From Chrysoperla carnea (Eukaryota; Arthropoda; Insecta; Neuroptera; Chrysopidae), in assembly GCF_905475395.1 (NCBI RefSeq), contig NC_058337.1:135801960-135865959 (forward strand): 64,000 nucleotides of DNA, read 5' to 3'. The notes beneath the pieces are model-generated. The model did no database searches. It worked only from the letters and a program-made list of their open reading frames with translations, and was not told where the DNA came from. Of the stretch, positions 12,758 to 24,339 are shown one piece after another; position 1 is the first letter of the stretch, and every line of letters begins with the position of its first letter. The translations under genes were made by a program, and so were the position numbers.

Positions 12758-13620
12758 TATCAGATGTCAGATGAATTTAGTTTCGTTTAGCAAGAAAGTG
12801 TAAATTCATGCGTAGGATAATTCATGCGTCATATAAATTAGTATAGAAAAAAAAAAATTTCGAATTATTTTTGTTGAATTTTAAATTTTGGAAAGTGACA
12901 AAGCAAGCTTATAGATGGGAGTTTAGTCCCATCTATAAGCTAAAACTAAGAACAATCGATATTTATCGAAAATAACTTCGACAACAATACTAGAAACTTT
13001 TACAAGTTAATAATTATAATCTAAATTTTCATAATTTCATAAAATGTGTCAATTTTCTGCTCATTTAAAACTATTACAAATTTTCAAACTGTTTTCCCAT
13101 GAATACACTAGGGAATCTTGGAGGAACATGAACGTCCTTAAATGTAAAAATCTTATCGAATTAATTCTTCTGCTACAAAAATATTTTTTTCAGAAAGGCA
13201 CGTCTGACTAAATGAAAGTTAAGTTTTGTACTTGAAAAGTTTGTATTTTGAATTATTGAAGATGAAATATTGTTAAAAATAAAACCTTGATATTGAAAAT
13301 TTTTTTCTTCTGAAATTTTTCTGATAACAACATTATTTTGTAGTCAAAATATTTTTTTTAGACAATCTTTATCTTAAAATAAATATTCTTATTATCAATT
13401 ATTTAATTAATTTCTTACTATAAATAAAAAATCAATTTTGATTAATTTTGTTGTTATTAAAGTAATATGTACGATTAAAATTTGCATATAAATAAATAAA
13501 ATATATTAATCACTGCGCTTTTCAAGGATAAATAATTTTTTTTGTCAATATTTTTGTGTTTTTACTTATAACGCCCTAAAAGATCATTTACAGAATGGGT
13601 CAATGTCAGCAAAGTTATTA
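12758..13620. other. AT-rich intergenic, nothing recognised
   Basis: Only AT-rich sequence was seen here. A short perfect inverted repeat around 12909-12942 (AAGCTTATAGATGGGA and its complement) is the only structure. Confidence 0.3.
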
Positions 13621-13815
13621 TGGTTAGGTTAGGTTAGGTTATATTGGCTGTCCACGAAGGACACACTTAGGCTATAGTTCCCATTGTGATACCATATATG
13701 TGTTTTACCACCTTTCCGCTGATGTACCTCCTTCATACATATACCATACATTACACCAGCCCATCACAACTATTAATTAAATTAATTTTGTTACGACGGC
13801 GGGAATCGAACCCAC
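13621..13815 (-). mobile_element. tRNA-derived SINE, copy 1 (5'-truncated)
   Basis: On the minus strand it has a tRNA B-box-like GGGTTCGATTCCC near 13804-13815, a body shared with copies at 35553 and 48243 ('AAAACACATATATGGTATCACAATGGG', 'TTCGTGGACAGCCAATATAACC'), and a 3' tail of AACCTAACCTAACC, which is the complement of (TTAGG)n. Confidence 0.55.
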
Positions 13816-15050
13816 TACTCTATGCATAAAAGTTATTATAAAATCTACGTCATAATAAAACCTTTTTTTAAACAGAAATTAAAAATATTTGTCTGTAAAT
13901 TAATTATTTAAATTTAGATAGCATCTTGTATCATTAGTAATCAGATTTATGTAATTATTTAATTACTAAAAATAATAAATAGATACTTGTGTTTTCACTC
14001 TTGTGGAGACGAAAATTTTCGTGAATTTTTTATCTTTTAAAAACTCTTTCCGGCTATAAGTGTATTTTTAATTGTAATTATTTTAATGTTGTCTACCATT
14101 TGATACCATTTGAAGTCCCTCGGTATTATACTTGGGCCAGTCTGTAGTATATACGGTATCTATAGATAATACTTAAATTGTTAAATCTATTGTAAAATGA
14201 TAATAGTCTTCGTATACAAGGATAAGGATGATTGTTGTCGATTACGAAATTGTCTACGATATTATTTGATCATTGTTATACTGTCTGAGTTTCATCCAAT
14301 TTAATTTTCTGTCGTACATATTATTAAGTTACAATTTATGTTATTACGAGATTTGATATAAATCGGTTAAATATAAAAAATTAAAGCAATTTGATAATAT
14401 ACAAGTTGTAAAAAAAGAAGCAGAACCATTAATTCAATTCCCTGTTCTATCTTTAAGGTAAATTGCATTAGAAATATATTTTAAAAGTTTTCCATAACAT
14501 TTTAAACACTCATTGAATTTTAATTGATAAACACATATCTCAAAGGAAAATTTGTCATCGTGTTTGGTTTTCCTGCAAATGACTGTGGAAATTATAGATA
14601 TGTCCTTGTTATTCTGATTCTTAATTATTTTTAGTGGAATAATTTGGACAGTCAAAACTGTTGATTTTTTTTTTACATTAAGTCTAAAGATGAAAAAGAA
14701 TGTTTTCATATCCATAAAAACAATTTTCTCGTCATTGATTAGTATCCCACTTTGATCCACTTTTTCATTACACTTGGTATAATGATGAAAAATATTTAAT
14801 AAAATTGGACGTCTCTATTATTTATGCATTTTTCATATGAAATACAAAAATTATACGAGACAATAGAATTATTATAATAATATCAAGCATAATATATAGA
14901 TATGGATAGAATGGGGAATTTCATTGAGAATGATACTTTTTAAAAGTTGAATAAACAAAAACTATACTACGAAAGTATCAAAGTAAATTGGGCTCTATTT
15001 TAGACATGCTTTTTGATTGGAAATAATTAAAGTATTCTCAACGAGGACTT
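13816..15050. other. AT-rich intergenic, nothing recognised
   Basis: No gene or repeat could be named here. The minus-strand frame at 14434-14760 (108 codons) has no domain signature and is judged fortuitous. Confidence 0.3.
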
Positions 15051-15402
15051 GGTATTGTGGTTACGTTGCTTGTGCATCATGTGGGAGGTTTTCATATCAA
15101 AACCCATCCATTTCAATAAATTTCTTTTTATAATTTAATTTTATTCTAGTGTTTGTTTCCCTACAGTATTGTAAAAAAGTTTTGGTTTATTGCACGGTAC
15201 ATACATACACACCAAATACATGCTTTGTAGTCAAATAATGTGTTATTTTTAACTTTTCATTATCACGTAACTACAAAAATATATAATATATTGTGTGCAA
15301 GTGATGCTTATAAATTTGATAATATAGATATCTCTCTTTAATCATCAATACTCTAACTATAGTCGTCTCTGTTCATCAAATGATGGATCTTCGATGAACT
15401 CT
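15051..15402 (+). mobile_element. Putative tRNA-derived SINE with body repeat (family C, copy 1)
   Basis: A tRNA-like head at about 15051-15115 (A-box-like TGGTATTGTGGTTACG and a degenerate B box) is followed by a body (15148-15402) that recurs at 62643-62897. Diagnostic words are TTTATTGCACGGTACAT, AATACATG, GATAATATAGATATCTCTC and GATGATGGATCTTC. It is non-coding. Confidence 0.45.
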
Positions 15403-16530
15403 AAATTAAATTAAAATTTTATTTTTATATCATCGACAACCTTATATTTTTATGGTATTACTATAAACTACAAGATTTTACAAATATTTTAGATAGTTTT
15501 TTATCACACTCTCTAGATTTTTTGATATAGACATATCCAATTGAAAAGGATAACCTATATGATTCATAACTTTTTCAGCCGACTTTGAAGGATAATATAA
15601 TAACAAGCCGGATGACTTAGGAATTTTTTGTGATTTTTGGAAACTTTGTTAATCAAAAAATGTATTTATAAAGTTTTATTGAAATCTCTTGTATTATTCA
15701 ATCCTTGCATATCTCCTTAATACATAAAGTATAGCGTAATGAACATAATTTCTACCGAGTATTTCACGACATCTCTCGCTCTCTTACATTCAAATTTTAA
15801 AAAGTATCACTCATATTGTAAGACCTTGTATAAGCTAAGCATATCAGTATACAACGATGAATGATTGAATTCAATTGGTTTACGTTTCAATGCATTTTTA
15901 AAATATGCATAAATTTTTTTATTATTTTTATTATTTATTATTTACTTTTTGATATCATAGAAACTCTATAGAGAGAGATATGGAATCTGTTTGTTTGTTT
16001 CATTTTAAAATTAAATTTATTATTCAGTTTTCTATTTGAATCAAATATGATTTTGTTGTTTTGCATTTTTTTTTTTTTTTATGAATACATTTAGTTTATT
16101 TATATTTGTAGTTGGGAAACTGCGGATGGAAAAGTAATAGAAAATAATAGAATAAAACAATTTAGTAATTTATAAATATACAAATTGTGAAAAAACAATA
16201 CCAGTTTAATATTTTGTTGTTCATCATTTATGCAATTCTATTTCTCTCTCTTATGTCTGATCTGTATCAGAAAATGAGTTTCATATTTTTTAATATATGC
16301 TATCTCGAAAAAAAAAGTTTCAATAACTACAATTTTTATCATAAACAATTTTTGGTAACTTATAGTCCTATGATATCAAAAAATATATCAATAGTTTCTG
16401 TTGCCATAATGTCAACATGAGAAGAGGGAAGTATTTTTACATTTTTTAACGCAATAAAAACTTTTGCTATTTGCTATAATCCTTGTTAAAATAATTAATA
16501 ACCGATAAGAAATTCATGGCATTACTACAT
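15403..16530. other. AT-rich intergenic, nothing recognised
   Basis: No coding exon or named repeat was seen. The 77-codon frame at 16187-16420 is low-complexity. Confidence 0.3.
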
Positions 16531-16544
16531 ACAATGCTAGTATG

Positions 16545-16880
16545 GTATACGGCGTTATTTACCATGCAATAGGGCGTTATTTACCATACACTGTGGCCAG
16601 GGGCGTAGGAACGAAATTTTTGCTGGGTGGGCAGGTTCGAAATTTTTTTTTTGCTGGGTGGGCAGAAAGGTCAATTGTTAGTGAAAAACTTTTGTTTTGC
16701 CCTTAAAATTATCCTACACGAAATTTTAATAGAGCAATAAAATTTTTAATCTCTTCAACAAAGGGGCATGGCCCACCCAGGGAAATTCCTGGGTGGGCAG
16801 CTGCCCACCCTGCCCATACGGCTCCTACGCCCCTGACTGTGGCGTTATTTGCAATACTTTGCTGTATATAACGCCATACA
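16545..16880. repeat. Short direct repeats of GGCGTTATTTACCAT type
   Basis: Several imperfect copies of GGCGTTATTT(A/G)C.AT (16552, 16574, 16842) and inverted forms (AACGCCATA, AACGCCATG) surround and pre-date the hAT MITE insertion. Confidence 0.5.
16598..16835. mobile_element. hAT-type MITE with 8-bp target-site duplication
   Basis: The 238-bp element is bounded by perfect 13-bp terminal inverted repeats CAGGGGCGTAGGA / TCCTACGCCCCTG. The 8-bp sequence ACTGTGGC occurs directly outside both ends (16590-16597 and 16836-16843). An 8-bp duplication and CAGGGGCG termini are the signature of the hAT superfamily. Inside are repeated GCTGGGTGGGCAG words and an inverted GGGTGGGCAGCTGCCCACCC palindrome. 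There is no transposase, so it must have been mobilised in trans. Confidence 0.9.
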
Positions 16881-17019
16881 CCATTGTAATAAACGCCATG
16901 CATTTCGTACCGTGTATCTTCATACATTTTTTGATGGCATTGTTCGGACTATGAGTCAGATAAAAATCTGCTTATAGCAGTCTAATGTTGATTAAGTCTT
17001 TAAAATATCCTTTTTCGCG

Positions 17020-17091
17020 GGCGAATTCGATGATAAAGCATACACAAAGACTCTGAATACATTCGATGATACATCAATGCTCCGCAAAAAG
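17020..17091 (+). pseudogene. Possible second hexamerin-like scrap
   Basis: The plus-strand reading GEFDDKAYTKTLNTFDDTSM resembles DKTYYGKTLDKSTFDDI in the extra segment of the nearby hexamerin (shared DK, Y, KTL, FDD). It ends in a stop and is on the opposite strand to the gene. The match is short and could be chance. Confidence 0.2.
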
Positions 17092-17323
17092 TAATTAAAC
17101 AATGGCGTCACAACATTTTGGAGGCTAATGAGATATTTGCAGATATTTCTCAATGAGCAAATGCTGCACCATGGCCAAATCAAGAGTATTTGACTATCCT
17201 TATCCTGAAAAATTGTATTACAGTTGTGTATTGAATGATGGAAGAGCTGGGAATAAATATTGTTCGAAATAAATGGTATTTCGTTTAGCTTCGATTTATT
17301 GATGCACTTACCACAACATAAGT

Positions 17324-17862
17324 AAGTGAAAACAAACAATTGACTGAGTTAATTGTTGAAAAACTCTATTTAGAGAGTATGAATGTCAGTGCTGTCATAA
17401 TTTTTAATAAATTAGAAAAATTAAAAAAAAAAACTAACAAAATTACGGCAATTTGTTTCAGATTTCGAAAACTTTCTATAGTATATTTTCTAGAATGTTT
17501 TTTCGTGTTTCGAAAATTTTTTACAAGCCCACAAGTTGAAGCTACCTACTAATCAACTCTCTATCTTTTATAGTTTTGCAGAAAATAGACAGTTTTGACC
17601 TAATTTTCACCCTCAAGAGTAAACAATGATGCTTTTGAAAAATGTTTCAAACCAAAATTGTTAATTTTTTTAGGAGCATTTTTTCATAAATCTCTTTTTG
17701 TTTTTGAGTTATCGTGATCTTGAACGGACATACGGACGGAAATGGACTAAATAGTTGATTTTATGAACACGTATACCAAAATTTTGTTCATACCATCAAT
17801 ATTTCTAAGCGTTTCAAACTTGGGGCAACAATTAGTATTCCTTGATATATATTTCAGGTATA
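17324..17862 (+). mobile_element. Dispersed MITE-like repeat, family A, copy 2
   Basis: It has the same head (AAGTGAAAACAAACAATTGA) and the tail words 'GAGTTATCGTG', 'ACGGACGGAAATGGACTAA', 'TTGATTTTATGAACACG' as copies 1 and 3. The middle is shortened and diverged. It is non-coding. Confidence 0.55.
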
Positions 17863-18931
17863 CAGGAGATCATTAATTCAACTGCTTAGTTTTTCCAAAA
17901 ATTTCTTACAATTCGTAATTAAAAAAGTTAAGGAAAATAGTTAAGGTGAGTATTCTTTTTACAGCTATGTTAAGAAAGGTTATTTTTGTGGTTTGATTGA
18001 TTACTTTGTAATATTGTAATGGGAATTAAATAGGTAATAATTCTTAGATTACATACAAATTCAATGCAAGAATCAATAATATAACTTTAGAAATTAAATT
18101 TTTATAACTAAGTAAAACCACTTAAAAATCTCATAAACGGTCTTATATTTCCATATACAAGATACGACCCATTCATTAAAAGGTTATAAAAATCACCGTC
18201 GCACATAAACATTTCAAAAATTATCATCTGCTTAAGTACCAAAAATCAGCTTCTCTCTCCTATTATTACAAAACAAAATTCAGGAAGAAATAATTTTTAT
18301 TTACAAAAAAAAAAACTTTTTTTGTGTTGTTTTCCCAAACAATGTGTCTAACATAGCATAACATAAAAATCTATTGTACATAAATTTTTGTGAACAAAAC
18401 TTACCTTGTTAAAACTTGTTTAAAATGCAATATAAAAATATTTATTTGGGTGAAAAAGAAGACGGTTTTGGGTGTACTGTATAGTGAAGAGTCTCTAACA
18501 ATGTTTTTTGAATGATTTTTATACAAATTTATGACATTTTGATTATGAGTGTGTAAATATTATATTTTTAACATAAAAATACACTCTTTATTTATTCATA
18601 TGATAATTTTAAACGGTTTTTTTTTTCAGAAATATGAGAAAATATGTTTAAAAAATAGGAAGTAAAATGAAGTTTTAAAAAATTGATGTAGAATCCCAGC
18701 AAAGAATTCACTAAAAAGTCAAAAAAGTTGATTTCAAAAAAAATATTTTCTGAAGGTCATTTTGACTTCAAATAATTCTTATTTTTTTCACTAATCACAA
18801 TTTTCGTTGTATGCGATAGCTGATAATACTTATATCATTAAAAAAGTCCAAAATTCAAAATTTATTGCCTCTGTATTGGAATATAAAGGTGATCAAAATT
18901 GTATTCCCTAACTCTAATTAAAACAAAAAAC
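17863..18931. other. AT-rich intergenic, nothing recognised
   Basis: Very AT-rich sequence between two family A copies, with no gene or structured element recognised. Confidence 0.3.
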
Positions 18932-19510
18932 CAAATGAAAGAAAACAATTGACTGAGTTGATTGTTGAAATACCATGTATAGACTGTGTTGTTTACGGAA
19001 TCGTTTGTTTTCACGTCATGTAAGTACAGAGAAATAGCCACTCTTAGATAGCCAAACATACATACGTATCACACATGTGACTGATATTCCCATATAAAAT
19101 ACATACTGTATAATTTGCGCCCTCACGGATAAACATGATTACGAAAAAAAGTATGAAACAAAAGTTGTTCATTTTTTATAAGGAAAATTCTTACATTTAA
19201 ACTTTTGATATTTTTCTAACAATTTACAAGTAGACCCAATTGACCTATGTTGCTCATTTGTGAATTCGATTTCACTTTGTAAAAATTTCAACGTCCTTAG
19301 CTCGTTGTAAAAATTTCAGCTTGATATCGTTTTTCGTTTTTGAGTTCTTGTGTTGTCAGACAGACGGACGTGCAACCGAGAATGGACTAATTAGTTGATT
19401 TTATAAACACCTTTACCAAAATTTTGTTGGTGGCATCAATATTTTTAAGCGTTACAAACGTGGGTCTAATCTTAGTATACCTTGATATATTTCATATATA
19501 CATGGTATAA
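18932..19510 (+). mobile_element. Dispersed MITE-like repeat, family A, copy 3 (near full length)
   Basis: This is the most complete uninterrupted copy (~580 bp). ATACCATGTATAG near the head (18970) is the inverse of TATACATGGTAT at the tail (19495). The internal word GACCTATGTTGCTCATTTG matches the site where the Gypsy element entered copy 4, so it shows the empty site. There is no ORF. Confidence 0.6.
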
Positions 19511-20682
19511 AACACGCAAAATGAAATAAGTTATATTTTTATTCATCGAATATTAAGTACACTCCATTTTCGAAGTAATTTTCTATGACTTTTCGCAAAT
19601 TTCGTGGCGATTATTTCGACTTTAACTTGGAGGATATTAGCATTAAAGTGTTCTATCTATAGGTTTATTGATATAAACGGGGCTCTTTAAAAAGGCCTAC
19701 AAGAAGAAATGGCGTATTCTTGGTTAAAAACTCGCAACGATGATACATATAGCTTACCCTATCTTCAATGCTTACACTTTCCTCGAACTTTTGCAAGAAA
19801 ATAAATATTTGGTTGCTTAAAAATTTAAAGTATAGAAAGTAAAAAAATTTGCTGCCATGTTAATAAATAATAGTTCAAAAAAACTAAAAACACGCATTAT
19901 TTGTAACTAGCTGAACTAAAAAGTAGAAAATAGTAAAATAATACTTGACAAAAGACAAAAACGTCACGATTCCATTACATAGATACATACCAAGCTTTAA
20001 AAGCAAGTTAAATTTTCTTGACACTAGTACTTTTTTAGTAAATCAATTCTTTAAAAGCCTTTGAAGAATTTCTTCTAAAATCTACAATCAATCAATCAAA
20101 AAAGCAGTAAATTGATAATAATTCAATCAAAATAATCCACATAGTTTCGTAATAGTATATTAAAAAACGATTATAAAATAATTTTTATTTCTTTCATATA
20201 CATAACCACAATTATAAAACTCGGTTTAAATTACTGCCATTGTAGCCACTGCTTACCTAATTCTACTTATTATTTAATAAAAATGCAATATGCTGTTATT
20301 GCAAAAAAAAAAAATTTCGCACGGTGATTTATGTTACTTTTCAAAGGTCCCTCTCAATATTACAACATATTTTATAGTAGATCAATTGAATTTTTGAATA
20401 AAAATTTTTACCCTTCGTATTTTATCTCACAAATTCCATCATGCATATCCATTCATCCTTTTATTATTAAGATGAATATTTTGTAATTGTATATTTTTAA
20501 TATCCTTGAAATGCCCCAACGTCGTCCTGATTGAAAAAAAAAAATATATATATCTGCGAAATTGATTAAAGATTACAATTTTAAAGCTTTATTAAATTTC
20601 GTTTTAATTAAAAGTAAGAAGACGAGTCGATCCGAATTTAAAATGGTAAGAAAAACTAATGGTAAAAGACCTAGGTAACATA
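19511..20682. other. AT-rich intergenic, nothing recognised
   Basis: No gene, RNA or transposon end was recognised in this stretch. Confidence 0.3.
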
Positions 20683-21277
20683 TCGAAAATGTTTATTTCA
20701 GGGCCACTGTATTATGCATATTGTTTATTGAAATTAGGTAAGTTTGAATTGGCTAGCAGATGAGAGCGGTTGCATTTCCTAGTACGCATTCAATTTCGAA
20801 AACTTTGGCAGTTTTTGTACTTTAAGAATAGCGAATTAGCTTCTCTTCTTGATTGAAATATCAAATCTCGAAATACAATCATATTCGATTAGTTTTGGGT
20901 ATTGAAGAAAATTCGATTACCTGTACTGTTATACTCATCATTCGATTACACGGTACTTTATATCAAACTCTTCGCAAACTCTTCGAAAATGTTTATTTCA
21001 GGGCCACTGTATTATGCATATTGTTTATTGAAATTAGGTAAGTTTGAATTGGCTAGCAGATGAGAGCGGTTGCATTTCCTAGTACGCATTCAATTTCGAA
21101 AACTTTGGCAGTTTTTGTACTTTAAGAATAGCGAATTAGCTTCTCTTCTTGATTGAAATATCAAATCTCGAAATACAATCATATTCGATTAGTTTTGGGT
21201 ATTGAAGAAAATTCGATTACCTGTACTGTTATACTCATCATTCGATTACACGGTACTTTATATCAAACTCTTCGCAA
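20683..21277. repeat. Perfect 300-bp tandem duplication
   Basis: Bases 20683-20977 and 20983-21277 are identical along 295 positions with a period of exactly 300. Identity over this length implies a very recent duplication (or an assembly duplication). Each unit contains a 36-base block flanked by TTTATTTCAG and GTAAGT, i.e. consensus splice sites. Confidence 0.95.
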
Positions 21278-21404
21278 CTTTTCCCACTAAATACATTTTG
21301 ACACCTTCATTGGTACACTTGGCACTTGCGTCGCTGAGAAAGATGGCATCTTGATTGATAGATCGACATATTATTACACATGATAATGCTAACTCCTTGA
21401 AACT

Positions 21405-21531
21405 TCTCCCGGGCGCGAAAGATTAAACTGGTGACAGACGAACCTAAAGTCCGAACCGCACTTAAATACGCATTACTGGACGTTGATTGCACACGTCTTC
21501 AGGAATTTTATCCTATTATGTTGATTTACGA
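21405..21531 (+). pseudogene. Exon-like segment, unidentified protein
   Basis: A GC-richer block encodes KLVTDEPKVRTALKYALLDV followed by DCTRLQEFYPIMLIYER, and an apparent GTAAGC donor follows at 21532. Its composition (charged, helical) is far more protein-like than its surroundings. It resembles no family strongly; the 'TDEPKV..ALKYAL' run vaguely recalls the hinge-proximal region of SMC proteins. No flanking exons were found, so it may be a fragment. Confidence 0.3.
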
Positions 21532-21693
21532 AAGAGTAAGCCTGACAGTTCTTAAATACGGCGAAAACTACGTAAAGCTAAGGAACTTTTCCAGGAAGTC
21601 TTCTTCAGTTTATTTTATATTATGTTATAATATTGCTTTTATTTACTAACTCCACTATGAAATGACATATTTGAAAATCTATTTTACAAGTGA

Positions 21694-22518
21694 CTAGCTG
21701 ACCCGGTGAACTTCGTATCACCTGCAACTTTTTTTTTTACAACTTTTGGTTCGTGATTATGTCAACCTTTAGACTCTAATTTATTTTTGGCAAAAATTAA
21801 CACTGGTTGTATTATCTACGGTTAAAATGGTATTAGGTTATTAAATGAAACTTGTTGGTCATTTTAACATGTTTTATGTGTTTTATTAACACAACAAAAT
21901 ATAATCAATACATAACAAAACATAATAAATATATCTATGCAATTTAAAGCTTTTTGATAAACTACGTTTTTAGTTTGGTTTTTCGGAGCATAAATATATA
22001 AAGACGATGGCTTTCCTACACGTGAACACGCGACATATAGTTGTCCATGCGTGAAGCATGGAAATTCTAAATTAATCCCGCAAACTTCCAACGACTGGCC
22101 TTGCGATTTGTTTATGATCATCGCAAAGGCCAGGCGCACGGGTATGTTAATAAACATACACAATATAAACAATATGGGAATAAACACAAATAAAACAAAA
22201 GTAATGACAAACATTCTTCTTGAGTTTCTTCTTGAAATTTTTGGTTATGTTTTACAAACTGAATATAGATAAATAGGATAACTTCGCTGTATACTTGTAC
22301 GTATCTTCCTATATATTGAACAATTTTGGAACACTCTTGCAACCTTGAGGATCAAGCGTAACAATAGCGATTCCGATACAAAATTAATAAATTTTGATTT
22401 CTTTAGTTTAATTTTTGGGTTTTTTTTAATTTAGTTTAGTTTAATTTTGAAAATCGGTCCAGCCGTTTTTGAGTTTTAGCGAGACTAACGCACAGCAATT
22501 TATTTTTATATATACAGA
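21694..22518 (-). mobile_element. Internally deleted Helitron with RepHel helicase remnant
   Basis: On the minus strand the element starts A|TCTGTATATATAAAAA (22518) and ends with a hairpin GGTGA/TCACC around 21715-21730 followed by GGGTCAGCTAG|T (21694). That is the 5'-TC...hairpin-CTAG-3' layout inserted between A and T that defines Helitrons. Its ~825 bp keep only the helicase tail. Confidence 0.8.
21936..22180 (-). pseudogene. Helitron RepHel: C-terminal PIF1-type helicase fragment
   Basis: The minus-strand peptide contains PVRLAFAMIINKSQGQSLEV, then HGQLYVACSRVGKPSSLYIY and APKNQTKNVVYQKAL. These are the last conserved motifs (INKSQGQ and YVACSRV) of the SF1 PIF1-like helicase domain of Helitron Rep/helicase proteins. 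The rolling-circle Rep domain and the other helicase motifs are absent, so it cannot act alone. Confidence 0.85.
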
Positions 22519-22529
22519 TCAATAAAATT

Positions 22530-22715
22530 GAAAAAAAAACCCAACTCAACCCACACCCACACCCACACCGACAACTACACCCACACCCACACCCACACCC
22601 ACACTCAACCCAACCCAACCCAACCTAACCCAGCCTAACCCAGCCTAACCCAGCCTAACCCAACCTAACCCAACCTAACCCAACCTAACCCAACCTAACC
22701 CAACCCAACCAAAAA
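22530..22715. repeat. C-rich minisatellite grading from ACCCAC to CCTAACCCA units
   Basis: It begins as (CCCACA)n, becomes CCCAA runs, then CCTAACCCAG and CCTAACCCAA decamers. Half of each decamer equals the complement of the insect telomere unit TTAGG. It lies directly beyond the 5' end of the Helitron. Confidence 0.9.
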
Positions 22716-22817
22716 TTACAAAAATTGTGTTTTTTTGAATTTTTTATGATTTTTTCGATTTTTACAAATTGCAAAAGTGTAAGATATTTGTTATTCATTT
22801 TATTACATTAGTTTTTT

Positions 22818-23205
22818 AACAAACATTCAGAATTTATTGTAAGAGAACACTAAATTATAAAATGAATATTCTAAACAAAGATAGCTCTAAACATATATTA
22901 AATAGATATAGACAGTACATATAACATTTAATAAATAAAGATCGACATATAAGATTTAAATGTAAGTAGGTTTGAACTATCCTTGTTTAATAAAAAATTA
23001 TCAAAAAAAGATAGTAGATACAACAAACATTTATAATTTATTGTAAGAGAACAGTAAATTATAAAATGAATATTCTAAACAAAGATAGCTCTAAACATAT
23101 ATTAAATAGATATAGTCAGTACATATAACATTTAATAAATAAAGATCGACATATAAGATTTAACTGTAAGTAGGTTTGAACTATCCTTGTTTAATAAATA
23201 AATGG
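22818..23205. repeat. Imperfect ~203-bp tandem duplication
   Basis: Two consecutive copies share 'TTATTGTAAGAGAACA.TAAATTATAAAATG', 'AAAGATAGCTCTAAACATAT' and 'GTAGGTTTGAACTATCCTTG', with a few differences. No ORF. Confidence 0.85.
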
Positions 23206-23376
23206 TATATGTAGAGTTATGAAGTCCCACAGGAATGCTGTCGAACGGGATAAAAAGTATCCTATGTTATTCTCGTGGCTCTAAACTACCTTCCTGCCAA
23301 TTTTCAGCTAAATCGGTTCAGCCGTTCTTTAGTTATAAGTAGTGTCACTAACACGACTTTGTTTTATATATATAGA
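23206..23376 (-). mobile_element. Helitron 5'-end fragment
   Basis: The minus strand reads A|TCTATATATATAAAACAAAG from 23376, followed by the subterminal words 'AAAGAACGGCTGAACCGATTTAGC' and 'ACTTTTTATCCCG', matching the 5' portion of the other Helitron copies. No 3' hairpin was found. Confidence 0.55.
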
Positions 23377-24339
23377 TTAAGTCTACACTGTGGGTACGAA
23401 AAGAAGCAATACATTTTAATAATTGATAGAATTTATCACAAATCAAGATTTGCATTGAAACCCCTTTCAAGGAACTTTAAAATCCTAGCGAAATGTGGTC
23501 CCTCCCCAACTAATGTAGCTCGTAATTTCATAAATATCGGAACCACAAAAATTTTGCCAAGAAAAAGACAAGTTATCTTTTCTGAAAGATCTTTAACTTT
23601 TTTGAAAACATGATGGTTACGTATCAAATTCCGCACGACGTAATCTTACGAAAAGTCATGTATCTTTGCAAAAAAACATCCAAGCAACTTTGATGTTCAG
23701 TGTAATTTAATCGTCTTTCAGAAGGGGTTTTTGATTCAATAAAAATTTACTTCATGTAAAATTTTCTTTTCCATATTTTTGAGAGATAATGTTTTAACAA
23801 TTTTTTTCAAAACTATGTCGTTATTATTTTAACAATTTTTATTATCTTTGGCTTTTGTTATTTTCGAACATTCTGTATAAATAATACAAATTGTGTTCAG
23901 AAGGAAATGAGGACGATTGATTGCCACAAGGAAATTTCTATATTGTACTTTATAGAGTCAAATCGATTGATTCTGTAAATATAAGTATAGGAATTATGGT
24001 ATAATGCACTGTTTATTGCATCGTTGTTGCATCCTTTGGGCTTTTTAAATATTTCCCATGACTAAATAAAGATAGTTTAATGTCAAGAAAATAGTTTTCT
24101 TTTATAATTTAATATCATATTGTCAGTCTACATAGACGTTTTTTAAATTCCTTACATTTTCTAATAAATTACAAAACTAAATGAAAAATGAAATTTGTAA
24201 AATTTGAAAGGAGTAAATTAAATACGAAGAACAACTCATTCAAACCTTTTTTACAACATTGTACCAAAGAGAACCCTCTTAATCGTGATACTTTTACGAT
24301 TTATCGACTAATTTTTAGGGAACATAATATCTAAAAAAA
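23377..24339. other. AT-rich intergenic, nothing recognised
   Basis: The 112-codon plus frame at 23275-23613 and its antisense partner have no recognisable domain. Nothing else was seen. Confidence 0.3.

Noticed and set aside
17175-17275. Plus-strand reading VFDYPYPEKLYYSCVLNDG, reminiscent of a chitin-binding (CBM14) repeat
   Set aside because: Too few of the six cysteines are present and stops lie on both sides; no convincing exon.
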